NCBI GenBank assembly: GCA_946406115.1
Contig: OX291547.1
Location: forward strand, 4,407,001 to 4,471,000
Direction of reading: 5' to 3'
From: Apoda limacodes
Lineage: Eukaryota; Arthropoda; Insecta; Lepidoptera; Limacodidae
Length of the DNA stretch: 64,000 nt
In this document: one piece after another, positions 55,801-64,000 of the stretch
How the letters are laid out: each line of letters begins with the position of its first letter
How positions within the stretch are numbered: the first letter of the stretch is position 1
Made by a program: the position numbers and the translations under genes
The notes under the pieces: generated by a model
What the model was told of the DNA's origin: nothing
Database searches by the model: none
The model's input: the letters and a program-made list of their open reading frames with translations, nothing else

Positions 55801-56779
55801 ACATGATGGCTATCCTACACCGATATATAAATATATACTAGCTATATCTTTTTTGCTTTTTACCTAAAGACATGTATGTAGGTTATGTAAGTATATATGT
55901 ATGGCTATGTATATATGAGTATCTATTTATTTATATATTATTTTTATATGTTTATGTATATATAATGTGTATACATATATTTATTCTAAATTTTATATTG
56001 CATCACCTACCTCATTCAGCTTTCAGAAATTAATGTTTCCCCTACCCAAAGGTCACCTGGCAGCCATCGTTATTAAGCGATAAAGTCGCCTTATTGTATG
56101 CTTTTCAATAGAATGTAACATTTAGTAATAAATTATTTTCAGTATGCAATAAAGAATACATATCAATCTATTATCTATTTAATGCATAATCTAGACATAT
56201 GTATAGTTATATTAATATTTTTTCACATATAGTTAAATTTTTTTTGTTTCTTTGTACGAGCTACATGGGAACATAATAATATGAACATGCTTACATAGTC
56301 CTTGCCTTGCCTTTATAACCCCTTAACAATTTTGGTACAGAACCCTGAAAACCACCACACTTTCATACTCATAAGTGACAAAGGATTACTATTCTCTCCT
56401 TTTCCTTTCCCTAAAAGCATATAGAAATAAGCTTATCAGCACGGGAACGCAACAAGGTTCCGCACTCAACTAAATGATTAATACATCTGACAAATGGAGG
56501 GCGAAATGAAAGAAATACTTACCCTTAGTTTCAGCCTCGAAGGTCTGCTTTCTACTTGCCGCTTACAAACTTGGTACTCGTCTAAACCTGGACTACTTGA
56601 TAAATAGATCAACGCTGATCAAGTTACTGGCAGTACGCATGCAGCTTCAGTTACAACTACAAAATGAAATTAATCATTAACTACATCCAAATCATCAGAA
56701 TCATAAGTGAAAACAATTTTAGGAAGGTTGCTGATGAGAGGATCTTTGCGGACACCTATTTGTAACCGTAACAGTATGG
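55801..56779. other. No recognised features
   Basis: TATGTATATA-rich low-complexity sequence at 55870-55990, otherwise AT-rich and anonymous. Confidence 0.4.
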
Positions 56780-56935
56780 GGCTCTTCAAGAAAGAAGTTA
56801 TGAGATATTTGAAGGGTCGGCAACGCGTGAGTGATACCCCTGGTGTTACAAACGTCCATAGGCTACGGTGGCCGCTTACCATCAGGCGGCCCGTAAGCTT
56901 GTTTGCCACCTTAGTGGTAAAATAAAAAAAAAATC
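56780..56935 (+). mobile_element. LINE 3' tail fragment
   Basis: CTCTTCAAGAAAGAAGTTAT, GGTCGGCAACGCGTGAGTGA, CCATAGGCTACGGTGGCCGC and GCTTGTTTGCCACCTTAGTG plus an A run duplicate the tail of the LINE at 46318-48010. Frames on both strands over it are shadows. Confidence 0.85.
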
Positions 56936-57865
56936 CTTATTTAAAGTTTCAGGCATTGCATTGCATAGTGACGGTTGGTCCGGTCGGCAATGTTCGTGCG
57001 CGTTTAAATACTTGGCTTAAGCTAAAGGAAGAAGTTATAGCATATATACATACCTATATTGAAGTTTCTTCAAGCGTTAAGAGGTGTCGTCATATACACT
57101 TAAATCAAAGTAGCAGCAAAAAAAGCGGTCAAACACATTTACATAGATTCTAAGAGAAATCGGAATCAGTTTTCCGGTATTTACGTCAAGTAGATCTATG
57201 AAGAATAATTAAAACTAACAAATTATTTGAAAAGTCCATTATAATTTCCTAGTCTTCACAAAATTAAATCAAGTTATTTTTACAGAATTGCCTTCTTAGC
57301 TCCGAATACGTAAAAAACGTAAAAAGCTAAATTACAAAGTCAGCCAGCTATTTATCACGACAGAGCCACTAGCACAATATAAGAAAAACCGTGCGGCAAA
57401 AATAATGGCTTATGTAAATTTACCTCGAGAAAATGGTCCGAGACGGATACGCACCTGCGACACACTACGAAATATTTTATTAAATATAAAAATTACACCT
57501 AAAAGTCGGTACTCCTCTTTTTAATATCTTCTGCTCGTACCTTCATAATATTGTAGAGGCGTCTATGCTTTTTCTTGGTTTCAAAACAAATTGGAAAACA
57601 AACACCGGTACGATACCAGTCAGCCTCGCGCACTATGGGTTCCGTACCACCATATACGTAATTTACGAACACGAACACAAACAAAAAAACGTGTGCCGCC
57701 CGACGTTGCTGAACTTTGAATATCGTACCTAATAAATAAATGTGTAACTGTTTCTCATAATAATCCACTATTTTATTTTCGCTAGATTGCGTTGAGATGG
57801 TAATTGCTCAAGCCCGTCTCACACTTGGCCGGTTTTTACTATTTGTTGTTTGACTTTTGAGCTCA

Positions 57866-57867
<2 letters not shown>
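56936..57867. other. No gene; probable inverted lepidopteran repeat at 57590-57836
   Basis: CACTATGGGTTCCGTACCAC at about 57632 and GTCTCACACTTGGCCGGTTT at about 57814 look like the two ends of the 7722-type repeat, inverted and with foreign interior. An 89-codon minus frame across it (57499-57768) is not a recognised gene. Confidence 0.35.

Positions 57868-57917
<50 letters not shown>
57868..57917. repeat. (TA)n microsatellite
   Basis: About 24 TA units, adjoining the inverted repeat end. Confidence 0.95.
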
Positions 57918-57920
<3 letters not shown>

Positions 57921-58159
57921 ATATATATCAATCACTGCAAGTTTAAAACTTGTATGTACTGTTTTTACGACAGAGTAAAATTAAAATTTTTGATTTTTTC
58001 ATTATATCTCTCACAAATGATAAAAGTAGGAACATATGAATGGAAACGAAGGAATATAGGAATATAAAGCAGGGATAAGTAATTTTCGTTTTTACGAAAT
58101 AGATGCGATAGAAGGGAAATTTATATTATTTATACGATAAATGCGAAATTTGAAAATAA

Positions 58160-58575
58160 AATGAGATCTAACCCAACAAATGAATACCAGCACATTGATA
58201 GATTTTCTCAATCTGAATCAGCAGCCGTGCCTACGTTATCTATGGATACAAGTGTGATATTAAAAAGTTTCGACAAAATTCTATTTTTCAACGATATACC
58301 GCATGAAGAACTGATTGATTGAGTATACCCATACTCGTTTCCATAGACAACTACTCAGAGTGGTCAACCAAGTGACTTCTGTTGATGTAATGCAGTTTTA
58401 GTACCAACAGAATGTTGCTTTCCTGGCTTTGCAAATGCAATTCAAAGCCTTTATTGCCCAGTCAACAGTGTGAATGCTCAGAGGTATATTAGTATCTACA
58501 ACATCATTCTAAATGATCGAAGACAAAGGCTGAAGGAAGAAAATGTGGAGAGTACTAATGCTAGCCTTTAACTAA
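58160..58575 (+). pseudogene. hAT-type transposase C-terminal relic
   Basis: The 3' block (58445-58568) reads SLYCPVNSVNAQRYISIYNI followed by ILNDRRQRLKEENV, matching the hAT dimerisation region (P.TSV..ER.FS..G.IL..RR.RL.PENV), with the usual ER.FS altered to QRYIS. Upstream NEYQHIDRFSQSESA and similar pieces may be more of the same element, but stops intervene. The N-terminal zinc finger, catalytic motifs and terminal repeats were not seen. A relic with no likely function. Confidence 0.6.
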
Positions 58576-58933
58576 GTTGTCTATAGTATTATTTTGATTT
58601 ATGCGAAATTTTGGATTTTTAGTTTTTTTTAATGCAAAATTACGATTTTTATATATTAAATATACGTAACACTAATAAAAATTTAAAGAAGTAAAGATTT
58701 TAGGGGGGTCCCCCAACAAGAGATACGTCTTTTTGCTCTATCGTCAAAACAGTAAATACATTCAAGCTTCAAACTTCCCGTGATGATAGTATGAGCTCTA
58801 GAGTATAACAGCAAATAATAAAAACTGGCCAAGCGGGAGACAGGCCGGAGCCATTGTCATCTCAAATTACCGTATCAGCGCCATCTAACGATAATTAAAA
58901 GAAACAGAAACACATTCCTTTGTTGTAATGATA
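58576..58933. other. No recognised features
   Basis: AT-rich. It includes a GGGGGGTCCCCC palindrome near 58704. Confidence 0.35.
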
Positions 58934-58985
58934 TTCAAAGTTAAGCAACGTCGGACTTGGTCAGTCATTGAATGGGTTGACTTAG
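58934..58985 (+). repeat. 5S rRNA-derived SINE fragment
   Basis: AAAGTTAAGCAACGTCGGAC followed by TTGGTCAGTCATTGAATGGG resembles the 3' half of 5S rRNA and shares GTCATTGAATGGGT with the copy at 4975. The SINE body after it is missing. Confidence 0.6.
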
Positions 58986-59044
58986 CGACATACTCTTTGT
59001 TCTTGCTTGTGTTCGTAAATAACGTCAAAAAAAAAGACGTATGT

Positions 59045-59170
59045 GAAGTTCACAATCCGCACTGGGCCCGCGAGTGGACTACAGCCCGTATCACTCACGC
59101 CTAAGGTGAGGGTAGGCCGTGTCCCAACAGTGGGAACACGTACGAGGCTGATAGTGATAAAGATGATAAT
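59045..59170 (+). mobile_element. LINE 3' end fragment
   Basis: CTGGGCCCGCGAGTGGACTA, CTAAGGTGAGGGTAGGCCGT, CCCAACAGTGGGAACACGTA and a GATAGTGATAAAGATGATAA tail fit a lepidopteran LINE ending, as at 44090. Confidence 0.55.
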
Positions 59171-59482
59171 GTACAACTAAACAGAATTAAAATATTAAAT
59201 ACGGAATCAGAAATAACCTACTTTGTTTTATTTACGCGTGTATACCATAGTGAACACCACAATCCATCTTTCACGTAAAAGTTTATGTTTGGTGTTCTAA
59301 CAGATTATTATTTTTATAAATATTACATGACAAACAATACATAAAATGACAGCTTAAAACTTCAACACATATTTTTTTAAATAAATCTGCAAATGCAAAG
59401 GCTTTTCACATGAGAACTATTAAAATAGATATAAATTATAATTTTTTAAGTTTTCGGGTTCCATTACTAATTTAAAAAAATA

Positions 59483-59624
59483 AAAACGGGATTAAACGGG
59501 TCTTTATACGGCAAAATACCTTGTTCGTACGTTTCAGCTGGGTTACTGGGGACTAAGGTTGAGTCACGGGTAGACTAAGATACTTAAGGTATTTGCCAAA
59601 TAACGACGCATTTAATCCCGTTTT
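59483..59624. mobile_element. Small fold-back MITE
   Basis: Terminal AAAACGGGATTAAA and TTTAATCCCGTTTT are perfect inverted repeats. Inside, GGCAAAATACCTT pairs with AAGGTATTTGCC. The centre holds TTCAGCTGGGTTACT and GGTTGAGTCACGGGTAGAC, phrases common in lepidopteran genomes. Total length 142 bp, non-coding. Confidence 0.8.
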
Positions 59625-61189
59625 ATATTAAATTAGATATAAATTTGTTGTGTTTCATCTTTTAATTGTACCTGCTCATAGATCACAATCAGGGACCACT
59701 ACCACAAATGAGCGCACACGGTACACATTCGGTAGAAGAACAAATTGAAATCGACGTGTACAGAATCTAAATGAAATACAATTACGTATGTAATATATGC
59801 CATTTGGACAGAATGGTGACCATCATCCGTATGACTGGAATATACAATCGTGTTTGTAATTTTATTGTTGTCCCCTATTTACTAACACAAATATAACAAA
59901 AAATTTATAGATAAATAAATAAAAAAACCCGCAAAAACATTATTTACTACGTATTTTAGTTTAGTTAAATATTTGGTATGTTTTAGGTGCACTAGTTTAT
60001 TTCTTTTTAGTTCTTAATGTTTTAGCAGTCGGGTTTTTTATTTATTTAAATATATATTTTTATTTACACTTTTTAATTTTAGATTTTTTTTTAACTTTTT
60101 TCGACCCCCGCTTTATTATTTTATTACAAGTGTTAAATATATTTTTTCTTCAAGCTCTTTATTTTGATGAAAAACTCACTTTGTTGAAAAACACATTAAA
60201 GCGCATAAAATAAGCCATTTTGATTTTTTTGACGTCATCTATCTAAGAACACTTTGGCTATCAAGAAGAATCTAACGATACCCTTATTAATGGAATCCGT
60301 TCAGGGGTTTGGACGATATGAAGTTTTAAGAAAGATTACAAACACAAACATACAAAATACGCAAGAAGATACATACAAAATACATAACCCTTCCTTGACA
60401 GACCGGTAATAACTGAAATATTAAAAACGATTACATATTAATATACTTAATTAAATGTTTTTTCAGAATATATATGTAAATGCATTACTGCGCTTGGCAT
60501 ACAATCCACTCTTATATTATGCAATTTGCACATTTATTAAAAATAATCAAGAACTTTATTTTTACATCAATACCTACAGGCATACAGAGTTCAAACTTTC
60601 ATACCTTATATCAATTTTCTTTTAATTATTATATAGTTCAGTCTTATAAATTTATATAACTAATTTGTCGAAATCTACTATAAAACTACTATAAGACTTA
60701 AGGCTTCATGTAAGACATAGACATAGAAATGGACATACATACTCATATCAATACTTACCCTTTTTTCAATTACACGTACAGTCGGTTTAAAATTGACGAA
60801 GTAACGAGTATACTTACAATTTTTATTATCAGTTTAAAAAATAAAACAGCGTCACGAAGAATAAATGGTTAATAAAATTGTATAAAACGGTCCAGTGAAT
60901 AAAATTTGTTCGTTTCGGTTCGCCGGAGAATAATATTACCTATTGGAAACCAGCTTTACGACAGCTTTGTTTAGACATTATCTACTGTTGTGCCCCTCCA
61001 GACACCACCTGCGTCAGTTTTTACAGCTTCAATACAGATATTCTGAAAACTACGGTATCAAAGTAAAAGTAAAGTAAGCATATTTTTCTGATTACGGTGA
61101 AATAGGGTAAAAATGTAGTAAATTCCACAGTAAACACCCAACATCAATCTAACTCTAACGTATTCGTTTAAACAGCAAACGATCAATTC
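59625..61189. other. No recognised features
   Basis: AT-rich with long T runs (60050-60110). It contains one TGACGTCA at 60230-60237. Confidence 0.35.
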
Positions 61190-61211
61190 TGAATATATAT
61201 ATATATATATA
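61190..61211. repeat. Short (AT)n microsatellite
   Basis: About ten AT units. Confidence 0.85.
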
Positions 61212-61244
61212 AATACCTTTTTAAACGAGCAATTTTTGTATATC

Positions 61245-61440
61245 TATACTAATATATAAAGCTGAAGAGTTTGTTTGTTTGAACGCGCTAATCTCAATAA
61301 CTACTGGTCGGATTTAAAAAAATCTTTTAGTGTTGGATAGCCCATTTATCGCGGAAGGGTATAGGCTATATATCATCACGCTTACACAAATAGGAGCGAA
61401 GCACTAATGAAAAATGTTTCAAAATAGGGGTTTTTCGTAC
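61245..61440 (+). repeat. Lepidopteran dispersed repeat (GAACGCGCTAATCTCA family)
   Basis: ATACTAATATATAAAGCTGA, TTTGTTTGAACGCGCTAATC, AACTACTGGTCGGATTT and TGTTGGATAGCCCATTTATC follow the usual order of this abundant family. The copy is non-coding and probably truncated at the 3' side. Confidence 0.65.
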
Positions 61441-61757
61441 CCTTTTGAGAGCTTCCGCTGCGTGCGCTGCGTAAAAGGTTAGAGTTTCGCAAAAATCATG
61501 TATGACAGAATTGTTCCCCTATAAAAGTTCCAAAAAAAAGTCCGGGACAGCATATGTCTATATTTTAAGGTTGGCTCACTATAACCTTTTTTATGCTAAC
61601 CATATTTATTCTAAAATAATGCATTATTTGTGAAGGTGTTTTTATAAACATGATATTAATCTTTATCCAAATTAATACGTTATTCATCACAAGCATTTAA
61701 TTTAAAACAAAATTGCCCTGTTCATCATTCGATTTCAATGAATATCTTAGGAGATGT

Positions 61758-61950
61758 GTGCGCGAACGCGTGTGTGTGTGTGTGTGTGCGCGAACGCGTG
61801 AGTGTGTGTGTGTGTGTGTGTGCGCGAACGCGAGTGAGTGTGTGTGTGTGTGTGTGTGCGCGAACGCGTGTGTGTGTGTGTGTGCGCGAACGCGTGTGTG
61901 TGTGTGTGTGCGCGTGCGCGAACGCATGTGTGTGCGTCTGCGTGCGCGTG
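61758..61950. repeat. GT-rich minisatellite with CGCGAACGCG punctuation
   Basis: (TG)5-10 tracts alternate with TGCGCGAACGCG about seven times, at 61758, 61788, 61822, 61858, 61884 and 61915, giving units of roughly 26-36 bp. Overlapping frames of up to 116 codons on all frames encode only Cys-Val or Thr-His strings and are not genes. Confidence 0.95.
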
Positions 61951-62332
61951 TGCGTGTCGGGAGTATGTCGCGGTACACCCAAATATATTATATAATTTAT
62001 AACTTGCATACAATTTACAGACATACAAAAAACTGTCCCTATGGTGTCCTTTTGCTTAATTAACAGTCAGTAAAAGTGAAACTGATGACAGGGAACAACT
62101 TCAACATGTATTCATAACATATTCTGTAACTGTGAATATTTAGAAAAAAACATTATAAGTTGTCTAAAATCAGATCATTGTGGTCACTGTTCCTCGGATA
62201 GATAGTTTTGTAGAAAAATTCTAGATGTTAAGTATTTATATAAAATCTTTTTCGTCACTGAAAAAAACTTTCAATAACATTTTAACATCAAACTAAAACT
62301 TAGATGCAGTTACAGACCTTAATTAATTAAGC

Positions 62333-62590
62333 TACAGAAGGAATTAAAATTAACAGAGATAGACTTTATGAATTATATTCACTAAAATCGCTTATGCGCA
62401 ATACAAGCCTTAATAAACATTTCAAAAAGTATTCAAAAAATTATAAATCAGTCTGTCATGTTGCAAAGTCTAATGACATAAGCGGGAAAATAAAATCATC
62501 TGATAATGTGATCAAAACTGTTTGGAATGTGATTAATAATGACACTGGTAGATCAAAGAATTTCAATATGAAAACAGACTGGTTTAATTG
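62333..62590 (+). pseudogene. LINE linker remnant
   Basis: The frame reads GIKINRDRLYELYS, LNKHFKKYSKNYKSVCHVAK and VIKTVWNVINNDTGRSK. This matches the segment between the endonuclease and reverse transcriptase of APE-type LINEs, where (K)..W.(V/I)IN..TG is conserved. No endonuclease or reverse transcriptase flanks it, so it is a fragment. The clade is not resolvable. Confidence 0.55.
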
Positions 62591-63754
62591 TCACATTTTT
62601 TTATACCGGGCCTTTACCAAAGTTGTATGGCCTAGTATACCAAAATTAATGTTAATAATTAACGTTTGATAAGTTAAAGAAGCACTCTAAAGACCAGGCT
62701 AAGAAGTAATGTTATAACTTTTTTGTAAACATTATAGTGGTTGGTGGCGAGCTACTAGGGGATGCACCACGTGCAATACGCCTTTGGTTGCCTGTTTTTG
62801 GTGGGGTTATGGATGTGTGGGGGTGTGGCGCACGAGTACGTACGTGTATGTGTGTATATACATATTTGGATGGATGGTTTGTACTTGATGGCCTGGTTCT
62901 TGCATGGCTGATAGGTAAAATATGTACATCCGGCAGTTTCTTGTCACATCTTCTCTCATTAGGCTAATTTTCGAAGTGATCGTAGTTTAAATGATGTGCA
63001 TTTGTTACCAGGCTGTTGTGTGGGTGTTGGACCACTTTCGGGTGTGCAATGTCTGTTTGAATGTGTGTTAGCAGTTATATGTAGGTATACGTGCGTGTTT
63101 GTGTGATGCACCCGCTCGCGGTCGAAGCCCTGCCGCAATCGGGCGGCGAAACGAGGATTGCATCAGATAGGACCTATCTAGGTTAATTTACGTATTGTTC
63201 ATTTCATATATCTTTTATATGTATTTGTTTATTTATATATACTAATATATGTCTCTGTATGTATATATGAACATGTGCATGTATATGTATTTTATTATAT
63301 GGATATGAATACCTATGTATTTATTTATTTACATGTTTGTAAAATGTAAATATGTATGTCTGTATATATGTATATGTACGTCTGCTGTATAGTGATATAT
63401 GATATATGAATATTTTTTTTCGGGAGTAACTTTAAATCCCGTCACAGAATGCCGCCCTAAGCAATCTGAAAAACAATAGGCAATTGAAATATTACTCGAA
63501 TTTTGTTTTTTTCTAATTAAACTATTTTCATGTGAATATTGTTCATTAAGTGTTTTCATACTAAAATTGTATTTATTAGTTGATACATTATATTATTATG
63601 TTTCCTTTGTAATTTTACAAAGATTACGTATTGGACGCACGCAATCAAACAGTATTGTTTTTCGTTTGTAAAGATAGTTGTAGTTAATTCACTTGACGAT
63701 TCGAAAGTGTTCTAAGAAACCGATTTGAATAAAATTTTTTGATTTTTTTGAATT
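62591..63754. other. No gene; low-complexity TATATGTA-rich stretches
   Basis: 62740-63170 is G/T-rich on the plus strand, with a CpG-rich block near 63108-63160 bounded by TGATGCA and TGCATCA. 63200-63400 is TATGTATATA-rich. No coding motifs. Confidence 0.35.
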
Positions 63755-63925
63755 TTGTTATTTTTTTTGCCCCTTGATATCTCAAGAACCAATGGACCAA
63801 TTTTTCTCATGACCATATCAATCAATACGCCAGGTCAAGACTTAGATTTGAAGAGTATGTCCAAAATCGGTCCGTCGGTTTGTATTTATCGCTAAAAAAC
63901 TGATTTTTTTAAAGACGCTAAAGAT
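63755..63925 (+). repeat. Dispersed repeat family Y, copy 2
   Basis: TCATGACCATATCAATCAAT, ACGCCAGGTCAAGACTTAGA, CCAAAATCGGTCCGTCGG and TATCGCTAAAAAACTGATTT are the reverse complement, in order, of the blocks at 12640-12785. Similarity is clear but imperfect. Confidence 0.65.
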
Positions 63926-64000
63926 ATTCTCAAGTACACTCAAAAAATATGAGGCTAGCAGAGTACTGTTTTTTGGTATGTTAAAGGAACTTTGTTACTC

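Noticed and set aside
61697..62063. Long overlapping frames on several frames with Cys-Val or Thr-His strings
   Set aside because: They are translations of the GT minisatellite in every frame and have no protein signature.

Overview
The window looks like non-genic DNA (intergenic or long intron) from an insect, most probably a moth or butterfly. It is AT-rich, and I found no host protein-coding gene that I can support. It carries dispersed repeats that I recognise as typical of lepidopteran genomes. These include a family starting near CCGGCCAAGTGCGAGTCGGA and ending near GGTACGGAACCCTA, a family ending near ACAAACATCCATCCATCC, a tRNA-headed SINE, 5S rRNA-derived SINE pieces, and a LINE whose 3' tail runs through GCTTGTTTGCCACCTTAGTGG. 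The species call is inference from these families and was not tested by search.

Layout. 0-13 kb: a decayed tandem field (130-900), (AT)n runs, a 48-bp minisatellite (3657-4040), LINE tails, three copies of a hairpin-bearing repeat (4745, 11498, 12365), a 5S-derived SINE, tRNA-like SINE heads and a cluster of perfect hairpins (10059-10168). 13.5-16.9 kb: the most complete element, a non-LTR retrotransposon with an N-terminal zinc finger, a reverse transcriptase and a restriction-like endonuclease, broken by one stop and two frameshifts. 17.9-20.3 kb: a fold-back MITE, a SINE head, a mariner relic and one copy of a family called Z here. 22-28 kb: two tRNA-derived SINEs, a 56-bp minisatellite (22878-23512) and a near-perfect long inverted repeat (26393-26689). 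28-42 kb: mostly anonymous sequence with an LTR-like segment (30330-30800), a 357-bp tandem duplication (37731-38444), a second Z copy (38881-40085) and a LINE RNase H remnant (41980-42490). 42-48 kb: repeat fragments, then a 5'-truncated jockey/CR1-type LINE (46318-48010) and a third, inverted Z copy (48233-48885). 48-64 kb: a tandem dimer of a terminal-inverted-repeat element (50767-51109), duplicated lepidopteran repeats (52500-53345), an inverted truncated LINE (54988-55800), a hAT transposase relic (58160-58575), a fold-back MITE (59483-59624), a GT/CGCGAACGCG minisatellite (61758-61950) and a LINE linker relic (62333-62590).

There is no operon logic here. The sequences interact as mobile-element families: autonomous LINEs supply reverse transcriptase, SINEs and tail-only LINE copies are their products or parasites, and DNA transposons survive as relics and MITEs. 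No complete, clearly functional gene was found. The points most worth following up are the nearly intact restriction-endonuclease LINE, the long inverted repeat as a possible siRNA source, and families X and Z with their conserved palindromes. All coordinates of decayed elements are approximate to tens of bases.
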